From Ophiura sarsii (taxonomy: Eukaryota > Echinodermata > Ophiuroidea > Amphilepidida > Ophiuridae): 64,000 nt of DNA. The notes under the pieces were generated by a model. That model ran no database searches. It saw nothing but the letters and a program-made list of their open reading frames with translations, and was not told where the DNA came from. This document shows, piece by piece, positions 45,370 through 57,200 of this stretch. A program made the translations under genes and the position numbers. The stretch covers positions 25,859,121 to 25,923,120 of the forward strand of contig CM069452.1 in NCBI GenBank assembly GCA_035610835.1, read 5' to 3'. The first letter of the stretch is position 1, and each line of letters opens with the position of its first letter.

Positions 45370-46194
45370 CCGGCATTGCATTCGTATCAGTATAATATCA
45401 GCGTATAGATTGGTTGGCATATAACGTACGTTTTCCAAATCCCGTGCTACTAAGAAGCCATTACGCTTGACAATGCACACTATTTTTCTGGTTGTCAGGT
45501 GTATCTAACAAACAGATCAAATAAACAATTGAAATGTCAACATATAGGCAAAACTACTTAACAAGTGCTAGTCATTGATATACACATATCGTGTAAGGAT
45601 TGATGGCAAGGAAGTTGTTGATATAGATACTTATCTAGATAATTCCCGCAGCGTTGAGACATCCTTCTTAGCATTAAAATTCCTTTTTTTAAATACACGT
45701 CCGTAACGTGACGAAACCCCGACCGACCCATTTTTAAGAAATTGGTGAATTTATTTTTCATGTGTAAATGGATACCAACCCAACACACACGGCGTTTGTT
45801 ACAGATTTTTTTGCTTTCATAAAGGTCAATTAGAAGGGGGAAAAGACCGATCGATCGACCCAACCTGAAGGGTTCTTCTGCCCGTAGAACAGTTTTTTCT
45901 TGCCTTAGAAACTCTGAGTGCAGGTAGCAGGGAGGGGGAGTGGGGATCAGACACAAATTCAACCGAACACTTCAGAAATCAAATTGTGAGGCTTTTAGAA
46001 ATCATTGTAGCTGTATATCCAAATAATGTTATATACAATATACTCGTGCAAGTAATGAATAACCAATAAGATAAGACCGAAAAGGAAAAAAAGAAAAACA
46101 CGATAAGGCAAAAGACATTCTACGGCCTAGTCTAAATATGTTTTAAATTATGATATTTTTCAATAAGAAAATGATTTTTCTTTTAGTTAAAAAA

Positions 46195-46365
46195 TATTGA
46201 AAAATAAAAATAAACGTCCGACCGACCGACCAATCCTACCTGCAGAACAGGATTTTCCTCATTTAATACCTTGATATATAAGTGTATACCAATGTGAGAA
46301 ATAGAAAGCAGTTAACGCACGTTTTCCACGTCCCGTGTCACCTAGGAGCCATTTCCGGTTTACGC
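46195..46365. repeat. Composite dispersed repeat (CCGACCGACC block plus CACGTCCCGTGTCACC block)
   Basis: The order CGTCCGACCGACCGACCAAT, CAGAACAGGATTTTCC, ATACCTTGAT, AGCAGTTAACGCACG, CACGTCCCGTGTCACCTAGG recurs in inverted orientation at 61255-61440. Confidence 0.65.
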
Positions 46366-46369
46366 GTAA

Positions 46370-48618
46370 AATGGTATTGAAAAAAATAGCCTTTTAAATA
46401 ATGACGTGCGAAATATGTTTCCCTGTATTAAAGGAGTGAAGTGGGAGGGTTTTCCTAGTTTTTAAACATCTTTTAAATTAAGTTGATACATTACGTTGTT
46501 GTCGCAATATGCTACCAACACCAATATTAATTACCGGGCTTTTCAAACCTGCAAGTCAATAAATGTGCGAGCGCGACATAGTATCAGCTCTTAACGACAT
46601 TTCAACAGAGACAATTGTAATTCTTCTTCCTGGAAATTATCTTTAGAGTTATGCTCTAATAAGCTATTTTATGCCATATTCACCACCCTTCTGACTTCGA
46701 AAGTCACATTATGTCCTCTTTTGTTCCTTAGAAACGTGCATGGGAGAGACACGAATGTAACACAAGACCCATTATTAATTACTATAAGCACACACAAAAA
46801 AAATCGACTATATCGTGGTCTGCAAGTGTATATACCAGTGAGCACTTATTAGCGGATAACGTATGTTTTTCATAATCCGTGTTACCTAGGAATTATTACG
46901 TGTTCCAATCTACAGGTTTTAACAAGCAGTCGAAAAAATAATTAAAAATCAAAATATAGGCATATTATAATTATAATGACCACTAAAATGCACATGCCAG
47001 TGTGAAATGGAGTGGGAGTAAGTCCGCAGGAGAGGGGGTACTCAATTTCAAAATGTACCATCACAAGTTTGTAAGGTTGCTGTAATCCAATAACGCCCTA
47101 TGTGTGCAATTTTTGTCACCCAAAGTCCCACTGGCCACTGTAATAAGCTATTTCTGTCACGTAATGACCCCTTTTTCTTTTTTTGATTCGTCACTATTTA
47201 AAATCAAACTTGAGGGACGTAATCAAAAGTAAACTTGACGTCAATTTGGCAGCTATCACGGGAAGACCGACCATTTTGATATGATTATGTTACAAAGACC
47301 ACCCTTTTATACTGCTTGCCACCGCAAGATTCACATTTTCGTCGATTTATCACTGAGAGTATCCAGTCACCTAAAGACTCCTAGTGTTTGAAGAAAACTA
47401 GTGCATCAGTTTAATATATGAGCGCTCCCCGGGGAAGTGAGACGATCTAGGCGATGTCCTCTTGTAACGCGGACAAAATAAGATGTTGATCGAATTGTGT
47501 GCTTTATAGAGCCCTATTATTATCTTGTATCATGGGTCACGAAACACTTAGTAGACACCTTTAACTGGTTGCTTGTGTGCTGCTGTCTCTTTCATAACCA
47601 ACATGTGCGATAGCGGAATTTTACCTTGACTTATTGTCTATAAGTAGGCCTTTCAACGTCACAACAAATAAAGACATGTTGCCACATACTATCGAAGTAA
47701 ATGGAGATAAAAACAGATAGGCCATGGAAAAACACACATTGTTCTAAGGGCCCGAACAAAGTTTCTTTTTAGAAATTGGGGAAAAGACTTTCCCGTGCAA
47801 ATGAAAACTGATCCATTATTTCGAAATGGTTAAGAATTGTTTTTAGTTTGTCAAAAGAAGCCACATTTTTACATATTTGTGTGTCATGTTTAAGCGAAAA
47901 AACCCTGACCGACCAACCAACCCAACCTGTGAAGTTCCGCTCGCCCGTAAAACAAGATATCAACACAAAATGCATTTGACGTAGTTGAGTTACTAATAAT
48001 TGAATGAGCGATTCATTTGAGATCAACGAAATTCATATAGTAATCCAAAATATTTAAGTGCAGGCTCTTTACACATAGATACATTAACGAATAGAAATTT
48101 TAAGCAGTCACCATTTTATCATCGCGACTAGCTGCTTTGTGTATTTTTGTTAAAACAAAATATAAAATACACAAAATTGTGATTGTTATTTATACTTTTT
48201 GAAACTTCATTGCTAAGTAGGAAATGCATTTGCTACCCGATCACATGAAGATCAAGAATGTTAAAAACAATCCGGCTATTATTAATATTTCAAGATCAGT
48301 CTTATAATTGATGTCTTACAGTGATTTCGAATGAAATTGTTTTCTTCAGGATTTTATTCAAATTTTCCTTTAAAGCAAAAGCATACTCTGAGAAATTCCC
48401 GATCTCTAATATTTTCGATCCAGGAGTTGTAATAACTAGTAGGGGAAATGTACCAACAGTTGACATCTTTATACATATATTCCCGAAAATTCAGAAACAA
48501 TATACTTACATATTATAAGTGAGGCCATTTGGAACGGTACCAAATGGTCTAACTTATATATTTCGTTCTGCATCGCTTTGAGCAATCTGCAAGAAGATTT
48601 CTTCTTTACCAGTTCTTA
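46370..48618. other. Intergenic stretch, no gene seen
   Basis: Diverged pieces of the GGTCGGTCG family near 47880-47960 and of the CACGTCCCGTG family near 46858-46910. The ORF at 47769-48026 lies over repeat sequence. Confidence 0.4.
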
Positions 48619-48619
48619 T

Positions 48620-48927
48620 ATCTTATGTAAGTATTCTATAATCTATGCGTTATCCTACTATTGGTACGACGAACCATTTCATTTAGACCATTAATCTGGG
48701 ATTATCAATTATCAATTTTTAATATCTATCTACCAAATATTATGGAAGTATTATATAATTTGGACCATTTCAAAATGTTCCATCACCTTAGTAGTATCAA
48801 TATGCAAACTACGAATACGCTGCAATTCTATAAATCCATCTACCAGGACTACCACGACGTTATTCACCTGAAACACTGGTTAGTTACCATAACGTTTTTT
48901 ACACAAGATTTAACACATCACAATCCC
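48620..48927 (+). repeat. Duplicated segment, copy A
   Basis: Shares ATAATCTATGCGTTATCCTA, ACCATTTCATTT, AATATCTATCTACCAAATAT and CACGACGTTATTCACCTGAA with 52950-53263, over about 300 bases. The ORF over it is not conserved in the other copy. Confidence 0.75.
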
Positions 48928-49081
48928 TAAAGATCGACTCAACAGATATGACGTAGTCCGTGAGCTTGCATGAAGTATATTTGATCAATAAGGCAAGTTA
49001 TCGAATGGTCCACAGGTTGAAAACGATTTGGTAGACTGCTGGTATTATTCAATAATACAAGTCCAGCTAGATCTTTATTAA

Positions 49082-49190
49082 CACTTGCCACGCGGCAGGC
49101 GTCTGCAGACGACATTCCAAAATGTCACAATATGTTTCAAAATAATGTCAACATTATTGAATTTAATTACCATATTTGGAATCATTAGCA
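49082..49190 (+). repeat. Fragment of the CACTTTCCACGCGGC TTAA-type repeat
   Basis: TTAA at 49078-49081 then CACTTGCCACGCGGCAGGCG. The right half is missing. Confidence 0.7.
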
Positions 49191-50099
49191 GGTGGCTAAG
49201 CACTGAAATAATCAATTGCTACGAATGAGGTGCCGTTGCTAAAAAGAACACATCTGCTTTTCATTGATATGAAACACAATATGACTACGTCACGATATAT
49301 TTGATAATCCGTCGCTTTAAATCAAATTTCCGAACATTCTTTGAGCAGCTTATGTAATAAAAGCGACATGGTTTATGAAATGGAAAGCACTTATATACAT
49401 AAAGTAACCTGTACAGAACGTTTCGGTTATGTTTATACAATTGCTTTGTATACAATTGTTGAAGTAATTTGGCACCATCTTTCGTTTCCCTGGGGATAAT
49501 TCACAATACTCTGATAGCTAAGGGCAAGCTTTTAAGCTTAACAGTTTACACCGCGCAGTAGTTACACACCGGATATGATTCCGTCACAAAGTAATACCTA
49601 TATACATTGCGATTAGGCCCGTTGTTTTGCCAAGACGCCGCGCCGAAGCGTCGCGGCACATTTGAGACGAGATATCTCAGTATAGTCCACCTAGCACCAC
49701 TGTCGATTTTTTAGATTGGACGAAACAGCGTAAATATTAAAGTTGTTATCGGTTTTGGCCACACTCTCAGAACAGGTATTAAAAAACCATGGGTTAAAAG
49801 AATGTTGGTTAAAAAGTATACTACATTGGTTAAAAATGAAGCGTTGGTTAAAAATTAGTTTTAATACTGCGTTGGTTAAAGAGTAAATATAATTCATTTT
49901 TAGTTTATTCAACGTTGGTAAAGGCATCATAATTTTAACCAACAATAGGTCATAACAAAATTCCCGCCAAAGAATTTCAATAGCGTGAAAATATTTTGCG
50001 CATATTATTAAGACCACGTCAGAATTTGTATATGAAATCAATCGTGTTATTTTCCGCCCCTGGTATATTTTGCCCGATATTAGCCTTGGTTCAAGACGG

Positions 50100-50222
50100 C
50101 TCTATCCTCCCCCGCCTCCATCCTACCCCATCCCTACCCCCACCCCACCCCTCCCCATCCCACCACACCACCCCTCCCCTCCCCATCCCACCACACCCAT
50201 TCCACCTCACCTTACCAACAAC
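50100..50222. repeat. C-rich CCACCC/CCATCC tract
   Basis: Low-complexity pyrimidine-rich run in the core of the element. The proline-rich frames are artefacts. Confidence 0.85.
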
Positions 50223-50403
50223 AACCACCGCGATCGGTGGGCAATTTTCACGGTCCGGCGACTGATATAGCTCTACACACAGGCAGCCGACTGATAGCTC
50301 TACTCTACACACAGACAGCGCGGACCAGGGGTGGAAAATAACACGATTGATTTCAGATACAAATTCTGACGTGGTCTAAAAATTGCGGTCGCTTTTACAA
50401 ATT

Positions 50404-50431
50404 ATCGCTTCCCGGCCTTTTGGCTAGGATC
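50404..50431 (+). pseudogene. U2 snRNA 5'-end fragment
   Basis: ATCGCTTCCCGGCCTTTTGG followed by CTAGGATC matches the first 28 bases of U2 snRNA with two substitutions, and diverges beyond. It lies inside the TIR element at 49762-50868. The rest of U2 (branch-point binding region, Sm site) is absent, so it is not a functional gene. Confidence 0.7.
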
Positions 50432-50999
50432 TTGTGCCTTGTCCCTTGCCTTATCCTGTCCCTTGCCTTTGCCAAAGTTGGTCCTGGCCACGGGTTGACG
50501 CCAATATTGAAAGCCAATATTTGGCCAATGAAACGTCAATATTGTAATGTTGTCCGGGTTAAAGTTTAGCGAAAAAAAATAAAGGTTTAACCAACATTTT
50601 TTAACCAACTACTGTTGGTTAAAACATATTAACCAACAAATGATTAAAAATTGTAACCAACCACAGGTTAATGTTTAACCAACTACTGTTGGTTAAAACA
50701 TATTAACCAACAAATGATTAAAAATTGTAACCAACCACAGGTTAAAGTTTAACCAACAGCTGTTGGTTACGGTTTTAACCAACCAATTGTGTGCTTCACC
50801 TGGTAACCTCCCGTTGGTTAAAATTTTAACCAACATGGTTAAAGATTTTAACCTTTGTTCTGAGAGTGCAATGGAAGGGATTGTATCAGCATTTGTTTGG
50901 ACAGTTTTATCAAAGACATTCATAGATAAGAATTTCTGATTGGATGAGTCAATAAGACATCCAGGTTTATTCTAGCTTTCAACCAATGCTAATGATTGT

Positions 51000-52730
51000 T
51001 TGAGTCACGCTTCATGGAGTTGATGGTGTATTATTTGTATTAGATTGCCGTCGTTTGATTCAAACAGTGGTTAACGCTTTACAGCGAATGGAAATTAATT
51101 TAATTAGTTATGATCAAATTAATTTAATGGTCTGAATTTGGTCTGAAGAAATTGGGTTTTTCGAAGATTTTTTTTTTAAATTCGAAAATATTTATAAGAA
51201 TTAAAAATAATTTGTATCGCATACAAAGAATATGTATTATTATAGCTTATACTTTGGCGTCTCGGCCAGTTTTTTAAAATACCTTGTTTCATCATCTTTG
51301 ACATACTGTACCAATTGACAAACATATTCTCTTAAGGGGCAACCTTAATTTACGACAACAATACACCCATGAAATTCATATATCGACATACTGAACATAT
51401 TATGGGCAATGCATTTGAAAATCTGGAGTTTCAAGGTCATAGGTTACCTTATTTGCATAATAATCCATCTTGGATTTTTTAAGGTTATTGGTTACAGCGC
51501 CTACAGTGTGACGAACTTCTTTTACTATTCAAATTGAATTATAATGAAGAATTATTAATGATCTGAACAACCATAACTAGTAACAGTTAACAATAGAAAG
51601 GAACAATATAATTATTGTATTAGTAGAAAAGCGATCGAATTATTTTTGTTTCTTCAAACAAGTTTAACACTCATATTTTTTGCACTGGATAAAGTGCAAA
51701 AAATATGAGTGTCTCTTCAGTTTGATTAGTCCGATATGCATGATCTAAGATTCTATTGAAAGGGTTCAGGATGTCAAAGATGATGAAAAGACAACAGACC
51801 AACTCCATTAATGAACTTTGGGTAATGATGGGTACTTATCATTCTCGGACATTCTGTATGTATTGCACAATTATCAAAATAGCACAATTATCAAGATGAA
51901 TATTCTATGTATAGAATGAATATAGGGATGCGTTAAAGTGCTACCAAGCCTCCATGGGGATTTTTTTTGCGGTGATGAAAAATCTATCATTAAAGATTAA
52001 GAGAGTTATTGTTCACATCGTTATAATATTCAATACTTAAACCTGCTTTTAGGTATTTAGTTGTAACTTATAAAAGGGTTTTTGGATACACGTTCATAGA
52101 CATGCAATGGAATTTTAGAATTGCATTGTTCAATGAATTAATGTATTACTATCGGCGATCTGCAAATATCCAGATGTCCGTTTAAAAAAAAAAGAATACT
52201 ATCCTTTTTTTCCTGATGAAAATACACGTAAGACAAGCATACCGAGACAAAAACAATGTCAGCGTAATTTTCTCCCGTCTAGGTTTTATTACTAGAATAA
52301 GAGTTACTTGGTAACACGTGATTGATAATTCACTCGCAATATACGATGCAATATAACTCAGCAGCCAATCACAAGCAACCACAAATATGTATGTGTGCAC
52401 GATTTACCCATGGGGAATTCTCTATACAAGCGAAGATTAAATTCATCTGTATCTCATCCGATTTATCACGCTAGTAACACTTGTGTGTTGGTATTAACGT
52501 CGAGAAGACTTTATCTCTCGCTTCTCCGTATAGCCTGCCTAAGCCTGGATTTATCGTCTGGTTGGTGTTGGCTTTGTGGACATTTATGTATCGTGTGTAA
52601 CTAATATATAGCATGGAAGGCTGACAAGTAAGTACCATATTATTTATATGACATCATTTGGGGTTATCAATATGAAACTGTAAATGCATTTTTATCTATT
52701 TATCTTTACCAGATATTTTGTGATTATTAT
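51000..52730. other. Intergenic stretch, no gene seen
   Basis: Nothing recognised except the hairpin at 51667-51712. Confidence 0.4.
51667..51712. repeat. Perfect 20-bp hairpin with 6-base loop
   Basis: ACACTCATATTTTTTGCACT, GGATAA, and the exact complement. Confidence 0.95.
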
Positions 52731-52734
52731 ATAA

Positions 52735-53263
52735 TCTACGCGTTATCTTACTATTTTTATGAACCCTGTAGGCTGTATGAACCATTTCATATGGACCACC
52801 AATCTGGGATTATCAATATGAAACCGCAAATGCATTACCATTTTTAATGTCTATCTACCAGATATTATACGTTATCTTACTATCGGTATGGAATAATTCT
52901 TATTTTAATGTCTATCTACCAGATATTATGGAATTATTTTGTAATTTATTATGATATCATGTGAGTATTTCATAATCTATGCATTATCCTACTATTGGTA
53001 CGACAAACCATTTCATTTGGACCATCAATCTGCGATTACCAATCAACTAATGTTGATATCTATCTACCAAATATTATGGAAGTATTATATAATTTGCATG
53101 TCATCTCACTATCTGTATGGACCATTTCAAAATGTACCATCACCTAAGTATTATCAATAGGCAAACTACGAATGCTCTGCAATTCTATAAATCTATCTAC
53201 CAGGATTACCACGACGTTATTCACCTGAAAAATGATTTACACAAGAATTAACACATCACAATC
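52735..53263 (+). repeat. Duplicated segment, copy B, with partial tandem units
   Basis: 52950-53263 matches copy A at 48620-48927. The preceding 52735-52945 repeats parts of it (GTTATCTTACTAT, ACCATTTCATATGGACCA, TGTCTATCTACCAGATATTA). Confidence 0.7.
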
Positions 53264-53264
53264 A

Positions 53265-54104
53265 AATAATGAAATCATAAAATAAATGCGAAAATAATTC
53301 AGTCTTGATACGAGTTTGAATGTGTCAATGGACGAATCACGTTGAATTGGTAGTAAGATATCAAGAATCAAATCGTTATATAATTGAGTTCTCAATACGC
53401 GTAAAATTGATGAAATTTGCATATTAAAGCTGTCCTTTTGCCCTTACAAGAAACTGTTGTTATTTATCATGGGATTGGATGTATATCTAGTGAAATTCAT
53501 TGGTTTGTGACTTTAAAAAAACAGAGTAATGTAACCTGTTCATTTGCGCCTTTGTTATTGCTGCTGATCTATAAATAAAACAATATTTTTACTCCATCGA
53601 AAGCTTAAGTCAACAATGTGCTTAATTTCAATGTTTGTACATTACTAAAAGTACGCTAGACTCATCTCTTTTAAAATTGATAATAATTAGGTAATTGAAA
53701 TGATATCTTAGCATAGACAATTATTTGACATTTGCACAAAAGCTGCCATATCAAATTTATCGATTAAGACATTTCCTGAGTCCAATAGACATAGAAAAAA
53801 AGGCAGCTGTTTTGCTGCTATGCAACTCTACATACGTAAACATGCACGCAACTAGCTTATTACAATGACATCAACACGCAGGCTCATACAAAGATTTCAA
53901 CAGAATAAGTCTTTCCAAATTTATACTGTTAGTTGCACTTTCAAATGCCATCTGAGATGTTATTACGACAGCAGAGGATTAATTGATTAAAAACTCACAA
54001 GGATTTAACAACCAGACCTGCTGCCTGTTATTAAAATATCGTATTCTCGTTTAATTTACAGAGCTCTTAAGATAATTTGTCGCGGTCTACTCTGGGATTC
54101 TACA
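53265..54104. other. Upstream region of the GPCR
   Basis: AT-rich. No clear core promoter recognised. Confidence 0.35.
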
Positions 54105-54142
54105 ATGCAAACATGGGAGAGAAGATAGATTGGATGTTATGA
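54105..54142 (+). promoter_or_regulatory. Two short upstream ORFs before the GPCR start
   Basis: ATG at 54105 opens a 7-codon uORF ending TAG at 54128. ATG at 54113 opens a 9-codon uORF ending TGA at 54140-54142, overlapping the receptor ATG (54139-54141) as ATGA. They matter only if transcription starts upstream of 54105, which cannot be seen. Confidence 0.35.
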
Positions 54143-54291
54143 CAATGAATGACACCATCAATGACTCCATCCTTGACGCTGAACCAGTAGGCAAACCATA
54201 CACTGGCATTAATCCATCCCATGGGTATTACGTGTTTCAGGCTATCCTGTTGGCTGTGGTTATGGTCATCACTGTCTTGGGGAATGTAGCG
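54139..54291 (+). CDS. GPR161-like: GPCR exon 1: N-terminus and TM1
   Basis: Fifty-one codons. The start is ATG at 54139 (the frame is open further upstream but only through TTG). It begins MTMNDTINDSILDAE and ends in TM1 with VLGNVA. Donor GTAAGT, phase 0. Confidence 0.82.
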
Positions 54292-57200
54292 GTAAGTCAA
54301 CATCTTTTTTGATATTAATCGTATAATTACCAGTAAGTGTACAAGTATAGCGATCATGTCACTGGTATAGCTTATTACAACATAACTTAAATACCATTAT
54401 GTTCTTTCTTACGATACACGTAAGGCGTCGTAAGCTCATACTGAGTAATCAGGGAATTGTAAGAGCTGTCTATTCCCACATCAAGTGTTTTCAAACAAAT
54501 AACTAGGGATATCTGAATACGGATGAGGAACCGTTTGTTTCTATAGAAATGTGGTAACCATGGAGAAACATAAGGCAAAAAGGTTTAAGTAAGAATGACT
54601 AAAACGGAAACCTTTTTTGTCGAATCGAATATGGAAAGAAATATATCAGTATTTCTAGCAATGATAGCTTAGGATATTCACATCAGAGTAATACATTCCC
54701 GATTATTTGTTTCCCGAGGTCATGAGGATTGTGTTATTAAAATCACACCGACAATAATTATTTATGTAAATGAAGCTATAGAACCCTGGAAATGTTGAAC
54801 AGGTTGGACCTATTACTATTAGCTGATTTGCGAATAAGTTGGAGTAGATTAGGAAGAACTCCCTCATCTTTTGTAGCATTTTTCATCAATGGTTTAGCTT
54901 TTGATTAACAGAAGTCGAATTATTTATTAACGTTGGTCCATTTCTGCTTACAGCGTATTGGTTATGATTAATAGTGGTACAAAGTTCCAAAAGCTTGATT
55001 GCAATAAACTTTCCATTAAGCCGCTTATTATAACACTTGCAAATGACTGCATACACATTTTAATCAAACGTGTCTCTTACATTTTTTCATTTTAGGTATG
55101 TTACGTGGTTTATCGTACACGAAGTATCACTACAGTAACTGGTATGTGCATCACTTCCCTAGCCATTGCCGATTTGTTACGTGGTGGCTTAATTCTTCCA
55201 TTGATCGTGGTGGCATCGGCATCTGCCGGATCTTGGCAACTCAGCGATGCTGCATGTTCTTTACTCGGCATGGGATACACTTTATTCGGCAGCGCCAGCG
55301 TGATGACCCTTGCGGCCGTTTCTGTCGATAGGTAAGAGTTTAAAACTTGTTTTACGGGTCCGACCGTTTTTGTTTTTTAGAAATTGTAGATTTATTTTTT
55401 CATGTGCACAAGAATACCTTCGCAAACAATTTTTTTCTTCTTCTCATCAAAAACGATAAATTGCTTACAGATTATAAAAAAAGAAATTGGACGGTTCCCT
55501 TTTTATGTATTCAAGGTCAAATAATGTATAGGCCTAATAAACATGTGCATATATTCGTTTTTGAAAAGGGAACAAACGTATCGTCTGCTGACGATACGGA
55601 TCATTTCGACTTTTAATTTCAACCAGGATGCTACACTATCATCTATATAAACACGGAACTTCATAAAAGCGATTGTGTAGACTCTCTTCTTCTGTCAATA
55701 TGTATTCAAGTCGCTTGGCGGGTCGGAAAATAGTTATCTAAAGCGAGTGTTGAGTGTATGGATTTTTGTATAAAACAAAGCGCCAATGTAGCAATGCACA
55801 ATTGTAGTCTGCATGAGAAACGTTCTTTATATATCTCTAGTGGGACGAGATTCGCGTTGAAGACTTTGGCTTTTTAATCGTACAGCTTTGACTAAAATTG
55901 TGGCATTGACATGTATGGACTTCACTAGAGATAATTTCATACAAAATTAGACGTGTTGAGAAATTGAAACACTTATTATGAAAACGCTATTCAATAGCAT
56001 TTCTACTCTTTCCAAAACAGTTACATTTCCCCAAAATGATGTTTCCGAAAAAGTGACACTTTCAAAATCTAATTTTAGTTAGGGGGATTTACTTCGCAAA
56101 AGTATTCAACATCCGAAAAATAAGCATCTTCATCAACAAGTTTTGTAAAAACACTGTCTGGCATAGATTTCTGGATACGGAGGCTTAACACGTATTCATT
56201 GATCGGCTTTACAGAAAGGAATCAACCATGTGTCAGTCACCAGAATCATGGCGAATTACATTCCATTCAGTTTATTCTTTCAATTGACGCGGAATTTTTG
56301 AAAGTGATGTAAACACGCATGAATGAAATGGGACTGTTAGCTTCGTATAGTTTTGGTGAACAAAGTTCAGTAGTCCGCCATGATTCCGGTAAACTACGTC
56401 ATAGGCAGGGCCTCTATAGAACCCTACAAATGGAAGTACAGGAATAGATTTGGACTAAAGCGGGTATTAATGCAGATTAATATACGGCGGTAATATAATG
56501 AAGAAAACACTAGCCTTACTAGTCTTAATTATGTTTTTCTGAATGTTGCACTTTTTCTAGCACGCTCACACTCAGTATTTATCAGTTTATTGTAAATCGG
56601 CCTTCATCATAAATAGCGTGGTTTGATTAGATCTGCGTACTATAATCGCGACAATGAACAGCGAGTTGCTCTCTAAACGTAGATTACCCGTGCGCGCTAT
56701 GCCAAACGACGGTGGTCATGATTTGCTTAACTTTTAATTTGTGTGATTCCCACATCTTGTTTCACCCTTCATGATATTGTAATTGAAGACAGGTTTATTA
56801 ATTTAACTGAACTGTCAAGAAATATCAAATGTCCAACAAATATATTTAAGCTACACACGCTTCTGACGCAATACTAAAAATAAAATGGAAAAAAGAAGTA
56901 AAAAAGAACAATTTGAGTTCACATGAGGAAAAACCAATTATTAGTGTTTGGCAGACTAAAGACAATAAAATGTTAAACACTCACTCAGAAGAAGCTTCTT
57001 GTATAAAATACTGGGAAAAGCAAAATATAATTAGAAATGATTGGAGTACAATATTCTTTTTTGAAACAGAATAGTTTATTATGTTTTGAAATGAAGAAAA
57101 ATATGTCATATCACGTTGTACGTAAACATGTTATCACATGTAAGATTATAAAACAAGTCTCATACATATGATATCTACATTAATATTATGTGATCATAAT

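Larger units (their letters stand above)
49762..50868. mobile_element. 1.1-kb TIR element with GGTTAA subterminal repeats and inner inverted repeat
   Basis: CACTCTCAGAAC and GTTCTGAGAGTG ends, flanked by CA on both sides. Subterminal GTTGGTTAAA repeats; on the right a 75-bp tandem unit near 50604-50755. Inner inverted repeat at 50014-50056 and 50329-50378 (CACGTCAGAATTTGTAT start) surrounds a CCACCC-rich core. No transposase. Confidence 0.75.

Noticed and set aside
45558..45962. 134-aa minus-strand ORF
   Set aside because: It overlaps blocks of the dispersed GGTCGGTCG repeat family and shows no domain. Treated as chance.
54130..54138. Earlier GPCR start at 54130
   Set aside because: The codon is TTG. 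The first in-frame ATG is at 54139.
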